This document shows, piece after piece, positions 1 to 8,178 of a DNA stretch of 49,502 nucleotides. Location of the stretch: assembly GCA_002070565.1 (NCBI GenBank), contig MWDM01000009.1:1-49502 (forward strand), given 5' to 3'. Each line of letters opens with the position of its first letter. The first letter of the stretch is position 1. Position numbers and translations under genes: made by a program. Source of the DNA: Bacteroidetes bacterium ADurb.Bin139 (GTDB lineage Bacteria > Bacteroidota > Bacteroidia > Bacteroidales > UBA932). The notes under the pieces were generated by a model. It ran no database searches, had not been told where the DNA came from, and worked only from the letters and a program-made list of their open reading frames with translations.

Positions 1-267
1 TTTATCCAGGGCGTTGCGGTAGAGGTCGTAATTTTCTGCTTTGGGATCCTGGATAAACCGGGTTCCCAGCCATTCTGCCTCGTAGAGCAATGATATGGTA
101 TTGCTTATTAAAAGGCTTCGTTCCAGGATTTCTTCCCGGCGGTCTTCGCTCTGGAACAGGAACGGGTACACGCGTTTGTATACATACCAGGCGGCGCCAA
201 CGGTCAGAGCCACCAGCAAGACATAGCTGAAGACCACTTTGAGGCGAAATCCTACATCTTGTTTCAT
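1..267 (-). CDS. N-terminal part of a membrane-anchored protein, possibly a sensor kinase (partial)
   Basis: The reading frame opens with an ATG at 267 (minus strand) and runs off the left edge after 89 codons with no stop. The protein begins MKQDVGFRLKVVFSY, followed by one hydrophobic segment (about residues 10-26) and then a charged stretch that looks extracytoplasmic (YKRVYPFLFQSEDRREEILE). A short basic-amphipathic start, one membrane helix and a periplasmic helical region is how many Bacteroidota hybrid histidine kinases begin, so a sensor kinase is my guess. No catalytic domain lies inside the window, so the function is inference only. Nothing else in the window appears to belong to its operon. 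Confidence 0.5.
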   Translation of the reverse strand, partial: MKQDVGFRLKVVFSYVLLVALTVGAAWYVYKRVYPFLFQSEDRREEILERSLLISNTISLLYEAEWLGTRFIQDPKAENYDLYRNALDK

Positions 268-286
268 GAAGCTAAGATATAAAGAA

Positions 287-328
287 ATCCCCGCAGCACA
301 AAAGGGGATCCCCGCAGCACAAAAGGGG
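287..328. repeat. Two perfect tandem copies of a 21-bp unit
   Basis: The unit ATCCCCGCAGCACAAAAGGGG plus its exact copy lie back to back at 287-307 and 308-328, just upstream of the left-edge membrane protein gene (start at 267). The CCCC and GGGG ends of each unit are complementary, so each copy can fold on itself. It sits in the roughly 390-base gap between 267 and 655, where I see no gene. The rest of that gap holds only the hairpin at 569-604. Confidence 0.85.
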
Positions 329-568
329 GGCTGGGAAAAGCGCGGGTGGGGAAATATTCCACAAACTGTGGTAAAAAATTCCCCACTAAGTAATGCGACA
401 CAGAGGGACTGTCTTTCTGTTGTTAAAAAAGAAGTCTGATAACCAGTAAGATAGCAAAACGGGAATGTTTCTGGAACGCAATTTGAGTATGATATGGATA
501 ACGAAATTGGTGAGCACGCGGAATTTTTTCATGCAAACAGAAGATCCATTGCTTGTGCCACGAAATAA

Positions 569-604
569 AGAGGGATACTGAAAGGCGACAGTATCCCTCT
601 TTGC
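569..604 (-). terminator. Strong hairpin terminator downstream of cysS
   Basis: A perfect 14-bp inverted repeat (AAAGAGGGATACTG at 569-582 and CAGTATCCCTCTTT at 591-604) encloses an 8-base loop. On the minus strand the right arm of the hairpin ends in CTTTATTT. It lies 51 bases beyond the cysS stop, so it probably ends cysS transcription. The A/T-rich stem base would allow it to work in both directions. Confidence 0.8.
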
Positions 605-654
605 CTGTGCAGCTTTCACAGGTGATTCTGCTTTTCCCGGTTTGATCCGGGGGC

Positions 655-2124
655 TTACAGCTCCCAGCGGGTACCTTCCTTTGAGTCTTTGATCCGTATT
701 CCCAGACCGGAGAGCCGGTCACGGATACGATCCGATTCTGCCCAGTTCTTCACAGCTCTTGCCTGATTCCGGAATTCCAGCACCATGTTTACCAGTCCTT
801 CAATCAGGGGAAGCTGGTTGTGGTCACTTTCTTCCTTCAGTCCCAGGATGCCGTCCACCACCCGGTTGTATATTTTTTCAATAAGATTCTTGTCTGCAGG
901 TGAAACAGGCCGGGCCGCATCGGAAGCGGTATTGATCCAGGTGACCAGATCAAATAGCGCAGCCAGGGCAATGGGGGTGTTCATGTCATCACACAAGGCC
1001 TGGTAGATCTTTTCTTCGGTTTCCCGGATCGTGGGGGAAACGGCTGCTTCTTCTGAAACAGGCAACGCGTCAGCTGCCCTGCGGGCCTGAAGCAGTCTTT
1101 TAAGGCCTTTGCCGGCTGCCAACAGCGCCTCGTTGCTAAAATCCAGTGTTCCGCGGTAATGTGCCTGCAGGATAAAAAACCTGATGGTCATGGGATGGAA
1201 TGATTGTGTCAGGAGCGGATGGGTCCCGTTGAACAATGCTTCCAGGGTGATGAAATTATCCAGGGACTTGCCCATTTTCTGGCCGTTGATGGTGATCAGA
1301 TTGTTGTGCATCCAGTACCGCACGCTGTCTTTTCCCCGTGTAACGGTATTCTGAGCCAGTTCGCATTCATGGTGCGGAAAGAGCAGATCCATGCCTCCGC
1401 CGTGAATATCAAAAACCTGTCCCAGGTATTTGGAGCTCATGACCGAGCATTCCAGGTGCCATCCCGGAAAACCCTCGCTCCATGGTGACGGCCAGCGCAT
1501 GATGTGTTCGGGGGATGCCTTTTTCCATAGTGCAAAATCAAAAGGAAAACGTTTTTCGCCCTGGCCTTCCAGCTCACGTGTGTTGGCCAGCAGGTCTTCC
1601 AGGACCCGTCCTGAAAGGATCCCGTAACGGTTCGTTCTGTTGTATTTTTCTACGTCAAAATAAACAGATCCGTTAACATGGTAAGCCATGCCGGCATCCA
1701 GGATCTGTTGTATCATGGCGATCTGTTCTGTTATATGGCCCGACGCCCTTGGCTCGATGCTCGGTGGCAGGGTGTTGAGGCTGGCCATGGCCTGGTGGTA
1801 CCGGATGGTGTAATACTGAACCACCTCCATGGGTTCGAGCTCTTCGAGCCGCGCTTTGCGGCCGATCTTGTCTTCTCCCGAGTCCGAGTCGTTTTCCAGG
1901 TGTCCCACATCTGTTATGTTACGCACATAGCGGACTTTATATCCCAGATCCCGCAACAGCCGGACAAAAACATCGTACACAACCCCCGGACGGGCATGTC
2001 CCAGATGGGGATCGCCGTACACGGTGGGACCGCAGACATAAAGTCCCACATGCCCTGGAACCAATGGTTCAAATTTCTCTTTTTCCCTGGTAAGGGTATT
2101 GTATATAAATAGTTCTCGTGGCAT
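655..2124 (-). CDS. cysS: Cysteinyl-tRNA synthetase
   Basis: This is a class I aminoacyl-tRNA synthetase that charges tRNA-Cys in the cytoplasm. The 489-residue length is normal for the family. The HIGH signature appears as HLGH at about residue 41, directly after the YVCGPTVY segment that carries the first zinc cysteine. The second zinc region WHLECS and the third, HHECE, follow in order, and the KMSKS loop reads KMGKS. The anticodon-binding C-terminal region is present (ILGLKEE onward). A -7 promoter box lies 22 bases upstream and a hairpin terminator follows the gene, so it may be transcribed alone or together with ssb, which ends 36 bases upstream. The start at 2124 gives the usual short N-terminus before the catalytic core. 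Confidence 0.97.
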   Translation of the reverse strand: MPRELFIYNTLTREKEKFEPLVPGHVGLYVCGPTVYGDPHLGHARPGVVYDVFVRLLRDLGYKVRYVRNITDVGHLENDSDSGEDKIGRKARLEELEPMEVVQYYTIRYHQAMASLNTLPPSIEPRASGHITEQIAMIQQILDAGMAYHVNGSVYFDVEKYNRTNRYGILSGRVLEDLLANTRELEGQGEKRFPFDFALWKKASPEHIMRWPSPWSEGFPGWHLECSVMSSKYLGQVFDIHGGGMDLLFPHHECELAQNTVTRGKDSVRYWMHNNLITINGQKMGKSLDNFITLEALFNGTHPLLTQSFHPMTIRFFILQAHYRGTLDFSNEALLAAGKGLKRLLQARRAADALPVSEEAAVSPTIRETEEKIYQALCDDMNTPIALAALFDLVTWINTASDAARPVSPADKNLIEKIYNRVVDGILGLKEESDHNQLPLIEGLVNMVLEFRNQARAVKNWAESDRIRDRLSGLGIRIKDSKEGTRWEL

Positions 2125-2145
2125 GCGGGTTTGTAATTATGTCTG

Positions 2146-2153
2146 CAAATGTA
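2146..2153 (-). promoter_or_regulatory. -7 promoter box for cysS
   Basis: On the minus strand this reads TACATTTG, a full match to the Bacteroidota -7 consensus TAnnTTTG, 21 bases before the cysS ATG. I see no clear TTTG partner about 19 bases upstream, so the call rests on the -7 box and its position in the cysS-ssb gap. Confidence 0.5.
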
Positions 2154-2160
2154 CAATTTT

Positions 2161-2517
2161 TTAACTTGGGACCACTTCCCCGGGCTTTTGGGGTATCACT
2201 TCCCTGAGTGTCTGGGCTATTACCTCCTGGATATAACGGGGCTGGCCGTCTTTTTCGTAGGCATTGGTCCGGATTTTGCCAGTGATGGCCAGGCGGGTTC
2301 CCTTTTTCACCGATTCAAAAGGAGCTATGTCCTTTCCCTCCCAGGCAACGACCCGGTGCCAGGTGGTTTCTTCCTTGAGCGTTCCCGAACCTGTTTTAAT
2401 TACCTCGCCGGTAGCAAGATTGAAATTCATGACCCTTCTTCCTTCCTCGGACTGACCGATCCTGGGATCTGCTCCCACACGTCCCATCAATTCTACTTTG
2501 TTGATAGATTGTTCCAT
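2161..2517 (-). CDS. ssb: Single-stranded DNA-binding protein, short form without acidic tail
   Basis: An OB-fold single-stranded DNA-binding protein of 118 residues. The family pattern is clear: NKVELMGRVGADPRI at the start, then FNLATGEV, the W-H-R segment ETTWHRVVAWEGKDIAPF, and KGTRLAITGKIRTNAYEKDGQPRY. Replicative SSBs continue with a flexible linker and an acidic tip (typically ending DDDIPF) that recruits partner proteins. Here the protein ends at IPQKPGEVVPS, right after the OB fold, with no linker or acidic tip. It is therefore more likely an accessory SSB paralogue than the main replication protein, which should be encoded elsewhere. A weak -7 box (TAGGTTTG) lies at 2544-2551. Confidence 0.9.
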   Translation of the reverse strand: MEQSINKVELMGRVGADPRIGQSEEGRRVMNFNLATGEVIKTGSGTLKEETTWHRVVAWEGKDIAPFESVKKGTRLAITGKIRTNAYEKDGQPRYIQEVIAQTLREVIPQKPGEVVPS

Positions 2518-2543
2518 AATGCGTTATTATTGGTTAAACGCAC

Positions 2544-2551
2544 CAAACCTA
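2544..2551 (-). promoter_or_regulatory. Possible -7 promoter box for ssb
   Basis: The minus strand reads TAGGTTTG, matching TAnnTTTG, 26 bases before the ssb ATG in the gap behind the S9 peptidase gene. No good -33 element was found, so the assignment is tentative. Confidence 0.35.
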
Positions 2552-2590
2552 CAACACCGGTATGTAAAAAAAGGCCTTTATCGTAAAAAT

Positions 2591-4672
2591 CTACATATTT
2601 ACCTCCAGGAATTCAAAGAAAATTTTATTCCAGAGCATGTTGTTCTGGGGTTTGAGTATCCAGTGGTTCTCGTCGGGGAAAAGGACCAGTCTTGCAGGAA
2701 CCCCGTGCAGCCTGGCGGCATTGAAGGCGGCCATGGCCTGGTCCACGGGTATACGGTAGTCCAGTTCCCCATGGGTGATCAGGATAGGTTTTTTCCAGTA
2801 TTGAACACGTTTATGCGGGGATTGGGTATAGTGGTTCACCGCTGTGGGATTCTTGTCCCAGGGGGCACCCCCGTTGTCCCAGTGCGGGAACCAGAGCTCT
2901 TCTGTGGTCATGTACATGTGCTCTGTGTTGAAAATGCCCGCGTGTGCAATGAAGGCCGCAAAACGTTCGTTGTGTGCCCCTGCCAGGTGGAACACAGAAT
3001 ATCCGCCATAACTGGCACCCACTGCAGCGATCCGGTTTCCGTCAACAAAGGGCTCGCTTTTCATGTGGTCCACGGCACTCAGGTAATCCTGCATGTTCTG
3101 GCCGGTATAATCACCGCTTATCTGTTCTGTCCATTCCTGTCCAAAGGCTGTTGTACCACGGCGGTTGGGAAGGATGACAATGTACCCGTTGGCAGCAATC
3201 AGCTGGTGGCACCAGCGGTAGGACCATCCCTGGGAAAGGGTGGACTGTGGGCCACCGGCACAGAAAAGCACAGCCGGATATTTGTTTTGCGGATCAAAGT
3301 GGGGCGGGTAAACCACCCAGGTAAGCATTTTCTTGTTGTCTGTTGTGGTGACCCAGCGTTCTTCTACCTGTCCCATGGTGAGATGGTCCAGTATGTGGCT
3401 GTTCTCAAAGGTCAGCTGGTGGTATTCTCCCGATTCGGGGTGAATAGAGACCACCTCGGAAGGCATGGACATGGAAACATAAGTGCCGATGAGCCGTTCT
3501 TCCAATCCTGTACCGGCAGAAATCTGAACCGGACTGCAATCGTACCAGCCGTTGGTGATCTGGCGGATCTTGCCTGTTTCTGTGTCCAGGGCAAAAAGCT
3601 GGGTGATCCCTTGGGCACAGGCGTTGAAATACAGCACTTTACTGTCGGCCCTCCAGGTAACCCCTTCTACATTGTAACGGAACGAGGCCGTGAGGTATTT
3701 TATGGAACCGTCTGCAAAGGAATACATCATCAGCCGGTTCTTGTCTGCCTCGTACCCGTCCCGTTCCATGCTGTTCCATACCAGAAAATTGCCACAGGGT
3801 GAAAACCTGGGTGCGGTATCGTAACCCATCATGCCCTGGCTCAGGTTGGTTTCCTGTCCTGTGTCCAGGTCACGCAGGTATATGTCTGTGTTGGTAGAGA
3901 GGGCGTAATCTTTGCCGGTTAGTTTGCGGCAGGAGTAGGCTATGCGTTTTCCGTCGGGGCTCCAGCTCAATTCCCCAATGTCCCCGAAAGGAAGCGTGGG
4001 AAGCTCGTAGGGCTGGCCCTCCAGCAGATCGGTCACATTGGAAAGGGTTTTCCCGTCAAACAGGGCTGTAAAGGAATGGGGGATCTCTTCTACAAAGCAA
4101 TCCCAGTGGCGGTACATCAGATCGTCGATGATCCGTGCCGTGGACTTATCCAGGGAAGGGTCAAGGTCTGTGGGCTTTACGGCAGAGGGGACCATGGAAA
4201 TGAACAGGATCCTGTCCCGGGTGGGGGAAATGCTGAATTCCGATATGGTCTTGTCTGTTCCTGTGATTTGTTGCCGTCCGGTTCCATCGGCCTGCATGAT
4301 CCATAATTTGCCTTCGCAGGTAAAGACGAAACGGTCGTTGTCCAGCCACCGGGCGTTGGATTCGCTGGCAGGAGTCTGTGTGACCTGGCAGTTGTCCTGC
4401 CCGTCGGCGTTGATCACAAATAGTTCGCGGTTACGCTTGTTTTCCTTAATAGAGGTATAGGTTACTCCGTAGACAATTCTTTTCCCGTCGGGTGAAACCT
4501 GCGGATCTGTTACGCGCCCCATGAGATTCAGGAGCGTGGAATTAAGCAGGTCATTTTCGGGTATTTCGGTGTTTTTCCCGATCAGGGGGGCTTTGTCCTG
4601 CCCGTTGCCGGAGCATTGTGGCAGAGCCAGAGAGGCTGTAAGCATCATAAATATTAAGATTGTTCTGTTCAT
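2591..4672 (-). CDS. Exported S9-family serine peptidase (prolyl oligopeptidase / dipeptidyl-peptidase type)
   Basis: A 693-residue exported peptidase. The start chosen is the ATG at 4672, giving MNRTILIFMMLTASLAL as signal sequence. The frame is open further upstream, but that extension would run through the promoter region. A cysteine at about residue 20 (LALPQC) could make it a lipoprotein, although the lipobox is poor. Residues about 40-430 carry repeated WD40/TolB-like blades (SPDGKRIVYG, SPDGKRIAYS, SPCGNFLVW). The C-terminal alpha/beta hydrolase has the nucleophile elbow GASYGGYS (Ser about 554), the acid in GELDYRIP (Asp about 638) and the histidine in DENHW (about 670). The layout and length recall DPP5-type enzymes that release dipeptides in the periplasm of peptide-fermenting Bacteroidota. 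The exact specificity is not readable from sequence. Confidence 0.9.
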   Translation of the reverse strand: MNRTILIFMMLTASLALPQCSGNGQDKAPLIGKNTEIPENDLLNSTLLNLMGRVTDPQVSPDGKRIVYGVTYTSIKENKRNRELFVINADGQDNCQVTQTPASESNARWLDNDRFVFTCEGKLWIMQADGTGRQQITGTDKTISEFSISPTRDRILFISMVPSAVKPTDLDPSLDKSTARIIDDLMYRHWDCFVEEIPHSFTALFDGKTLSNVTDLLEGQPYELPTLPFGDIGELSWSPDGKRIAYSCRKLTGKDYALSTNTDIYLRDLDTGQETNLSQGMMGYDTAPRFSPCGNFLVWNSMERDGYEADKNRLMMYSFADGSIKYLTASFRYNVEGVTWRADSKVLYFNACAQGITQLFALDTETGKIRQITNGWYDCSPVQISAGTGLEERLIGTYVSMSMPSEVVSIHPESGEYHQLTFENSHILDHLTMGQVEERWVTTTDNKKMLTWVVYPPHFDPQNKYPAVLFCAGGPQSTLSQGWSYRWCHQLIAANGYIVILPNRRGTTAFGQEWTEQISGDYTGQNMQDYLSAVDHMKSEPFVDGNRIAAVGASYGGYSVFHLAGAHNERFAAFIAHAGIFNTEHMYMTTEELWFPHWDNGGAPWDKNPTAVNHYTQSPHKRVQYWKKPILITHGELDYRIPVDQAMAAFNAARLHGVPARLVLFPDENHWILKPQNNMLWNKIFFEFLEVNM

Positions 4673-4682
4673 AAGGTTGTGG

Positions 4683-4718
4683 TTTGACTTCAAAATTAGT
4701 GAATAAATTGTAAGTTTG
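4683..4718. promoter_or_regulatory. Divergent promoter region for the S9 peptidase and the exported protein at 4741
   Basis: The minus strand carries TAATTTTG at 4691-4698, facing the peptidase gene. The plus strand carries TAAGTTTG at 4711-4718, facing the gene at 4741, with a TTTG at 4683-4686. That 24-base spacing is longer than the usual 19 or so. Both -7 boxes match TAnnTTTG, and the whole intergenic space is only 68 bases. Confidence 0.5.
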
Positions 4719-4740
4719 TGGAAATTTAAAGAAAAGAGCA

Positions 4741-5640
4741 ATGAAACGACTTATAAGCTTGTTCTTTGTGTTTGCCGCCCTTTCTATGCAGGCACAAAGC
4801 GTTAAACTGGAATTCAAACCGGTTAAAGGGGTGGAATACCCGGTATCTATGGAGGTCAACCAGACGATGAACCTGATTGTTCCCGGTATGGGGAATCTTG
4901 TCACACAGACAGACCAGATCATAGGAGCTGTTGTGACGCTGGCAGAAGAGGTGGAGCAGGGATACCTGGTGGAAGCCCGTCTTACACGAATCACGGTCAA
5001 ATCAGAAGGTCAGGGACAATCCCAGGTGTTTGACTCGGAAGGGGAGGATGTCCTGGGACAGGCTATTAAAAGCCTTATGGGCAAACCTTTGAAAATGATC
5101 ATTTCCCGCAGGGGAGAGGTCATAGAACAAATGCCCGCAGAGGATGTCTTCTATACAGTAGCCGACAGCATACTGGCCACACAATATGCCCGTCGCCGCA
5201 GGGAACAATCCATAGAACAGATCAAACAATTGTTCAGCCAGAATACCATAAAGAGTGTGGTGCAGGCAGGCCTGACAAAGTTTCCCGACAGGGAGATGAC
5301 CATTCCTTCAGTCTGGACAGATGAGGAGCCCAGCCAGGAGCTGGGGGCCATTATCACGGTGCAGCAGCGTCTGACCGGAATATCGGATAACCGGGCCAGC
5401 ATTACTGCAAAATCGGTCATCATGCCAGATCCCAATGCCACGAAATCGGAAACGGCCCAGCGTATGGAGCAGATATCGGGAAATGGAGAAGCCACTTCGG
5501 TAATCGACACGCAAAGCGGATGGGTGATTGAAAGCAGCGGAACCCAGTCTCTGCGCGGTGAACTGGTGGTTGAACAGGCAGGACAGGTTCAGTCGATAGA
5601 TCTGACCATGGAGGTGAAGATCAGGGTCACTGGTAAGTAA
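4741..5640 (+). CDS. Exported protein of unknown function (resembles DUF6263-type proteins)
   Basis: A 299-residue protein with a clean signal peptide (MKRLISLFFVFAALSMQAQS) and no membrane segment afterwards, so it should be periplasmic or surface-exposed. The mature part starts KLEFKPVKGVEYPVSMEVNQ and is mostly beta-strand-like, with alternating hydrophobic residues and a recurring transport-free, enzyme-free look: no catalytic motif is apparent. The pattern of an early K-G-x-x-Y segment followed by strands that mention a threshold-like integrity check (EDVLGQAIKSLMGKPLKMII) recalls the Bacteroidota family DUF6263, but that is from memory. It is transcribed away from the S9 peptidase and its last 14 bases overlap the end of the convergent DUF4402 gene. 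Confidence 0.7.
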   Translation: MKRLISLFFVFAALSMQAQSVKLEFKPVKGVEYPVSMEVNQTMNLIVPGMGNLVTQTDQIIGAVVTLAEEVEQGYLVEARLTRITVKSEGQGQSQVFDSEGEDVLGQAIKSLMGKPLKMIISRRGEVIEQMPAEDVFYTVADSILATQYARRRREQSIEQIKQLFSQNTIKSVVQAGLTKFPDREMTIPSVWTDEEPSQELGAIITVQQRLTGISDNRASITAKSVIMPDPNATKSETAQRMEQISGNGEATSVIDTQSGWVIESSGTQSLRGELVVEQAGQVQSIDLTMEVKIRVTGK

Positions 5641-6157
5641 TGGTCACAGTCAGATCTGATGTGTTGGTATAATTTCCGGACGGTTGGTTTGCCCCGATGT
5701 TGAGTGTACCTCCCAGCTTGAGAATGATCGTACCATCTGTGCCGATTTGTCCGCTTGAGGGAAGAAACTGAAAATTATTCACAGTCATTGTGTGGCCGCT
5801 TCCGTTTCGCAGGGTGATCTGAGAGGGGTAACTGCCGGTTGCCACTTCAAAATACTGACCTGGCATCCCGGTGATCTGGAAGCTTGCGGCTGTACTGGCA
5901 CCCAGGAACTGAAAAGTACCCGACACATTGGAAACATTGCCCGTAGACGGATCAAGCCTGACAGATCCGCCCACCGTTTGACTTATGATATCCCCAAACA
6001 GCAGGTCTGTCAATTTGCTTATCCGAAGGTCTATCCCAAGAGTGATGGAGGCTTCTGCATCTATGGAGGTAGTCTGTGAAGAAGGGTTCTGACCGGCAGC
6101 GATCTGAGAAAGCCCGGCCACAAAGGCAGTCAGCAGCAACAGCTTAATTGTTCTCAT
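5627..6157 (-). CDS. DUF4402 exported protein
   Basis: A 176-residue exported protein. The start is set at the ATG at 6157 (MRTIKLLLLTAFVAGLSQ, a signal peptide), because a consensus promoter at 6182-6213 lies inside any longer reading frame. The mature protein shows the DUF4402 signature in order: LFGDI near the start, GSVRLDPSTGNVS, a strand with ASFQITGMPGQYFEV, then LKLGGTLNIGANQPSGNY and the end DLTVTITYQ. DUF4402 proteins are small beta-sandwich proteins of the cell envelope in Bacteroidota and Proteobacteria, sometimes likened to pilin or adhesin subunits. The precise role is unknown. It has no chaperone-usher partner nearby and overlaps the 3' end of the facing gene by 14 bases. Confidence 0.85.
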   Translation of the reverse strand: MRTIKLLLLTAFVAGLSQIAAGQNPSSQTTSIDAEASITLGIDLRISKLTDLLFGDIISQTVGGSVRLDPSTGNVSNVSGTFQFLGASTAASFQITGMPGQYFEVATGSYPSQITLRNGSGHTMTVNNFQFLPSSGQIGTDGTIILKLGGTLNIGANQPSGNYTNTSDLTVTITYQ

Positions 6158-6181
6158 ATGGGCGTAATCCTCTATTTGTAT

Positions 6182-6213
6182 CAAAATTACGGAAAAATCC
6201 TGCAAATATCAAA
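6182..6213 (-). promoter_or_regulatory. Consensus promoter for the DUF4402 gene
   Basis: Reading the minus strand: TTTG (6213-6210), 20 bases, then TAATTTTG (6189-6182). Both Bacteroidota elements are present at near-ideal spacing. The predicted transcript start falls about 18 bases before the ATG at 6157, which supports that start. Confidence 0.7.
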
Positions 6214-6222
6214 CCATAGTCA

Positions 6223-6552
6223 TTAATCCCCGCATATAAGCGGCCACAGCACAGGATCTTCAATCAGTTCCTGCAGCCTGTGTTCCTTCCCGTCTACAAG
6301 CACCTTGTTTGAAATCAGGCGGACTCCGTGGCTGTAATCCACATAGGTGTTTACATGGCCGTCGTATACCGGCTGGATGGGCGTGCCATCGGGCCGGTGC
6401 CATCCGTAGATGATGACATGGTGCGACAAGGTGCGGAATTGTTCATAGAAAGGACATTCGCCGCGTTGTACCTGGGCACACAGGTAACAGGCAGGAAGCA
6501 TCAGAAGTATTGCCAGCAAAGGATAAGCGCCCTTTGTTAAGTTGCCTTTCAT
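6223..6552 (-). CDS. Short secreted protein matching only the C-terminal part of a longer family
   Basis: A 109-residue protein with a signal peptide (MKGNLTKGAYPLLAILLM, cleavage probably after CYLCAQ). The mature part contains the segment VIIYGWHRPDGTPIQP, then HVNTYVDYSHGVRLIS, and ends in DPVLWPLICGD. From memory, near-identical segments (IYGWH..GxPIQP and YVDYSHGVRL) form the last third of larger secreted proteins of roughly 250-300 residues in Bacteroidota and Planctomycetes. Here the signal peptide joins almost directly to that end, so the larger N-terminal domain is missing. This could be an internally deleted remnant or a real minimal form. The function of the family is unknown to me. 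No promoter was seen, and the 3' end faces the DUF4402 promoter. Confidence 0.6.
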   Translation of the reverse strand: MKGNLTKGAYPLLAILLMLPACYLCAQVQRGECPFYEQFRTLSHHVIIYGWHRPDGTPIQPVYDGHVNTYVDYSHGVRLISNKVLVDGKEHRLQELIEDPVLWPLICGD

Positions 6553-6599
6553 TGGTCAGGGAAACCCGGGATTTCTTTATTTGGAATATTTTTTTTTAC

Positions 6600-6629
6600 T
6601 TTGTCCGCTGCAAAGTTCGTGTAATTTTG
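6600..6629 (+). promoter_or_regulatory. Consensus promoter for acpP-fabF-rnc
   Basis: TTTG at 6600-6603, an 18-base spacer, then TAATTTTG at 6622-6629. The -7 box is followed by a leader of about 30 bases before the acpP ATG at 6667. It is the only good promoter candidate in the 114-base gap ahead of the fatty-acid genes. Confidence 0.65.
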
Positions 6630-6666
6630 CATTATCAGCTACATTTTACTAACTAATTACTAAATT

Positions 6667-6912
6667 ATGGCAGTTAACATTGAAGAAAAAGTTAAGCAAA
6701 TCATTGTGGATAAACTGGGTGCAGATGAGAAAGAGGTAACCCCCACTGCTAACTTTACAAATGATTTGGGTGCGGATTCTTTGGATACCGTAGAACTGAT
6801 TATGGAATTTGAAGAAGCTTTCGGCATCAATATTCCCGACGAGGCCGCTGAAAAGATATCTACAGTAGGCGATGCTATCAAATACATTAAAGACAACGTA
6901 GAAACCGAATAA
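6667..6912 (+). CDS. acpP: Acyl carrier protein
   Basis: An 81-residue acidic four-helix protein that carries growing acyl chains as thioesters in type II fatty acid synthesis. The phosphopantetheine attachment site is the serine in [11 protein letters not shown], about residue 39. The start [18 protein letters not shown] and end [10 protein letters not shown] match normal ACP length. It is followed after 9 bases by fabF, and the two enzymes work together. The consensus promoter at 6600-6629 drives it. Confidence 0.97.
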   Translation: MAVNIEEKVKQIIVDKLGADEKEVTPTANFTNDLGADSLDTVELIMEFEEAFGINIPDEAAEKISTVGDAIKYIKDNVETE

Positions 6913-6921
6913 TTTAAAACC

Positions 6922-8178
6922 ATGAAGCTCAAACGGGTAGTCATTACCGGATTAGGAACCATCAATTCGCTGGGACACAATGTTCCTGAATATTTTGATA
7001 ACATGGTAGCAGGAAAGTCCGGCGCAGGTTTGATTACCCGTTTTGATGCTTCTTTGTTCAAAACCCGTTTTGCCTGTGAGATCAAGGATTATGATCCGGA
7101 AAAATTCGGGATAGATAAAAAAGATGCCCGCAGAAACGATCCTTTCACACAATATGCGCTGATTGCAGCCCATGAAGCTATAATGGACAGCCATCTGGAT
7201 CTGGATACCCTGGATAAGAACCGGGTGGGCGTGATTGTGGGATCGGGCATTGGCGGGATAGAAACGCTACTCAGGGAGATCGGGGAGTATTACCAGGGAG
7301 GAATGGTTCCCCGTTTCAGTCCCTTTCTTGTACCCATGATGATCGCAGACATTGCCTCGGGAATGATCTCTATGAAATACGGATTCCGTGGCCCCAACTA
7401 CGCAACGGTCTCTGCCTGTTCCACATCAAATCATGCCATGAGCGACGCCTTTACCCTGATTCGAATGGGTAAGGCAAACGTTGTTATTACAGGGGGTTCT
7501 GAAGCTCCCATTAACCAGGCAAGCATTGGCGGATTCAATGCGGCAAGGGCAATTTCAACCAAAAACGATGAATACATGACCGCCTCACGTCCTTTTGACA
7601 AGACGCGTGACGGTTTTGTAATGGGAGAAGGAGCCGGGATTCTTGTCTTTGAAGATTACGATCTTGCAAAAGCCCGCGGGGCAAAAATGTATGCAGAAGT
7701 GGGAGGCGCCGGCCTGACAGCCGATGCATACCACATTACCGCACCGCATCCCGACGGGGAGGGTGCCCGCCGTGTTATGGCCGAAGCCATAAGCGAAGCC
7801 GGGTTAACCCCGCTGGACGTGGATTACATCAATTTGCACGGGACTTCCACCCCTCTGGGAGATGTGGTGGAAGTGAAGGCCATAAAAGATCTCTTTGGCG
7901 ATCATGCCTACAAAATGAACCTGAGTTCCACCAAATCTATGGCAGGACATGCCCTGGGGGCTACCGGAGCCATAGAAATACTTGCCTGTATCTGTGCCAT
8001 GGAAAGGGATTTGGTACCCCCCACCATCAATTTCAAAGAGGAAGACCCTGAAATCGATTATAAATTGAACTTTACGTTCAACCAGGCGCAAAGGCGGAAA
8101 GTACGCGTAGCACTTTCCAATACGTTTGGCTTTGGAGGGCACAACTCCAGTCTGTTGATCAAAAAAGTCGAAGAATGA
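6922..8178 (+). CDS. fabF: Beta-ketoacyl-ACP synthase II
   Basis: A 418-residue thiolase-fold condensing enzyme that extends acyl-ACP with malonyl-ACP in the cytoplasm. It opens with KLKRVVITGLGTINSLG. The active-site cysteine sits in VSACSTSNHAM (about residue 165). The two catalytic histidines are in NLHGTSTPLGD and KSMAGHALGATGA, and the C-terminal GFGGHNSSLL strand is complete. Its partner acpP lies 9 bases upstream. The stop overlaps the rnc start by four bases (ATGA), so translation of the two is probably coupled. Confidence 0.97.
   Translation: MKLKRVVITGLGTINSLGHNVPEYFDNMVAGKSGAGLITRFDASLFKTRFACEIKDYDPEKFGIDKKDARRNDPFTQYALIAAHEAIMDSHLDLDTLDKNRVGVIVGSGIGGIETLLREIGEYYQGGMVPRFSPFLVPMMIADIASGMISMKYGFRGPNYATVSACSTSNHAMSDAFTLIRMGKANVVITGGSEAPINQASIGGFNAARAISTKNDEYMTASRPFDKTRDGFVMGEGAGILVFEDYDLAKARGAKMYAEVGGAGLTADAYHITAPHPDGEGARRVMAEAISEAGLTPLDVDYINLHGTSTPLGDVVEVKAIKDLFGDHAYKMNLSSTKSMAGHALGATGAIEILACICAMERDLVPPTINFKEEDPEIDYKLNFTFNQAQRRKVRVALSNTFGFGGHNSSLLIKKVEE

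Noticed and set aside
2498..3802. A 434-codon plus-strand frame antisense to the S9 peptidase and ssb
   Set aside because: The opposite strand codes for a peptidase with an intact catalytic triad. The antisense frame gives no recognisable protein and is explained by codon bias on the other strand.
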